In this document: in pieces, positions 62,081 to 62,420 of the stretch | Numbering within the stretch: position 1 is the first letter of the stretch | Layout: each line of letters begins with the position of its first letter | NCBI GenBank assembly: GCA_903858165.1 | Contig: CAIOHZ010000300.1 | Coordinates: forward strand, 1 to 62,420 | DNA: 62,420 bases | Source of the DNA: an uncultured Pseudomonadota bacterium | GTDB taxonomy: Bacteria > Pseudomonadota > Gammaproteobacteria > Steroidobacterales > Steroidobacteraceae | Direction of reading: 5' to 3' | Position numbers and translations under genes: made by a program | The notes under the pieces: generated by a model | Told to the model about the DNA's origin: nothing | The model's input: only the letters and a program-made list of their open reading frames with translations | Database searches by the model: none

Positions 62081-62420
62081 ATGCCTTCCTCAGCCATCCT
62101 TTATGCCCGCCGCGCCCGGGACGGGTTCGTCGGTTTGCTCTCGGTCCTGTCGGCCTTGGGTCTGCTGCTCCGCGCTCTGGCCCAACGGTCGGCGACTTTC
62201 GTGCTGCGACCCTGGCGCGCCAGTGCATGGAATGAATCCGGGGGTGGCAAAGAACCCTGGAAGAACCGCCCGCGCCCGGACGAGGGCCCGCCGGACCTCG
62301 ATGACATCGTGCGCAATTTGCAGGTCAAGTTGAAAGCGCTGTTTGGTGGTGGCAAGCCACCGGAGTCGAATGATGAGCCTGCGCCGCGCGTGAACTGGGG
62401 CGCCATTGCCGCGGCACTGG
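62081..62420 (+). CDS. hflK: HflK, N-terminal part, start uncertain, runs off window
   Basis: From about 62225 the frame reads AWNESGGGKEPWKN, then GPPDLDDIVRNLQVKLKALFGGG, the recognisable cytoplasmic N-terminus of HflK, a membrane partner of HflC that modulates FtsH. The expected initiator just before AWN is missing: the sequence there is GTGCATGGAAT rather than GTG-GCA-TGG-AAT. The frame is open upstream to ATG 62081, adding about 48 residues with a hydrophobic stretch (GFVGLLSVLSALGLLL); GTG 62201 is an alternative start. The membrane anchor and SPFH domain lie outside the window. Confidence 0.75.
   Translation, partial: MPSSAILYARRARDGFVGLLSVLSALGLLLRALAQRSATFVLRPWRASAWNESGGGKEPWKNRPRPDEGPPDLDDIVRNLQVKLKALFGGGKPPESNDEPAPRVNWGAIAAAL

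Overview
The window is about 62 kb of GC-rich bacterial chromosome. It has dense, short-spaced operons, many 1-4 bp start/stop overlaps, one tRNA, and no phage, transposase, integrase or CRISPR. Housekeeping gene order points to a gammaproteobacterium: purM divergent from a DUF2066 gene, a CDP-alcohol phosphotransferase and hda; pepA-valS divergent from lptFG; pcnB-folK; and queG divergent from nnr-tsaE-amiC-mutL-miaA-hfq-hflX-hflK. Several traits suggest a free-living, catabolically versatile lineage near Nevskiales, Steroidobacterales or Xanthomonadales: the TonB-dependent receptor style, two MFS carriers beside oxidoreductases, a MoxR/DUF58/TgpA module, and a MutL with an endonuclease motif. 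I cannot name the genus from sequence alone.

Layout. (1) 1-13017 is core: purM (cut by the window edge), a DUF2066 protein, a CDP-alcohol phosphotransferase, hda, DUF2069, wrbA, a lytic transglycosylase, proS, pssA, a family 4 uracil-DNA glycosylase, rimI, prfC, a UMF1-type MFS protein and an AraC regulator. (2) 13046-23309 holds the leftward group pepA-valS-moxR-(DUF58/TgpA fusion) and divergent lptF-lptG. (3) 23348-25267 holds an RDD membrane protein, a b-type cytochrome and cytochrome c'. (4) 25401-43988 is an accessory, probably catabolic region. It holds MAPEG and RedY/HapK-like proteins; the coupled operon VOC, OYE-type FAD/Fe-S reductase, methyltransferase, small unknown protein, MFS and SDR; a TonB-dependent receptor; a membrane protein with a sterol-desaturase/AGMO-like hydroxylase; a Tat-exported GH109-like protein with a quinone oxidoreductase and a second MFS; and a divergent FAD-linked oxidase / AruI-like ThDP enzyme pair. 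(5) 44068-49598 holds a homocysteine methyltransferase and a two-gene operon for large secreted proteins that share an unnamed Cys-containing N-terminal region, one with about five FN3-like repeats. (6) 49877-62420 is core: tRNA-Glu(CTC), pcnB, folK, a deoxynucleoside kinase, queG, nnr, tsaE, amiC, mutL, miaA, hfq, hflX and the start of hflK.

How it fits together. Region 4 reads as an uptake-and-oxidation toolkit: an outer-membrane receptor, inner-membrane carriers, FMN/FAD/NAD(P) oxidoreductases, a VOC protein and a di-iron hydroxylase. The substrate cannot be read from sequence. The best candidates for undescribed biology are the translationally coupled VOC-OYE-methyltransferase-small protein operon, whose OYE-type reductase carries His where the catalytic Tyr of FadH-type enzymes sits, and the secreted paralogue pair at 45336-49598. 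Smaller points are a DUF58-TgpA gene fusion, loss of holC between pepA and valS beside a 12-bp repeat that multiplies the pepA stop codon, a tRNA promoter overlapping the pcnB start, and several operator-like palindromes.
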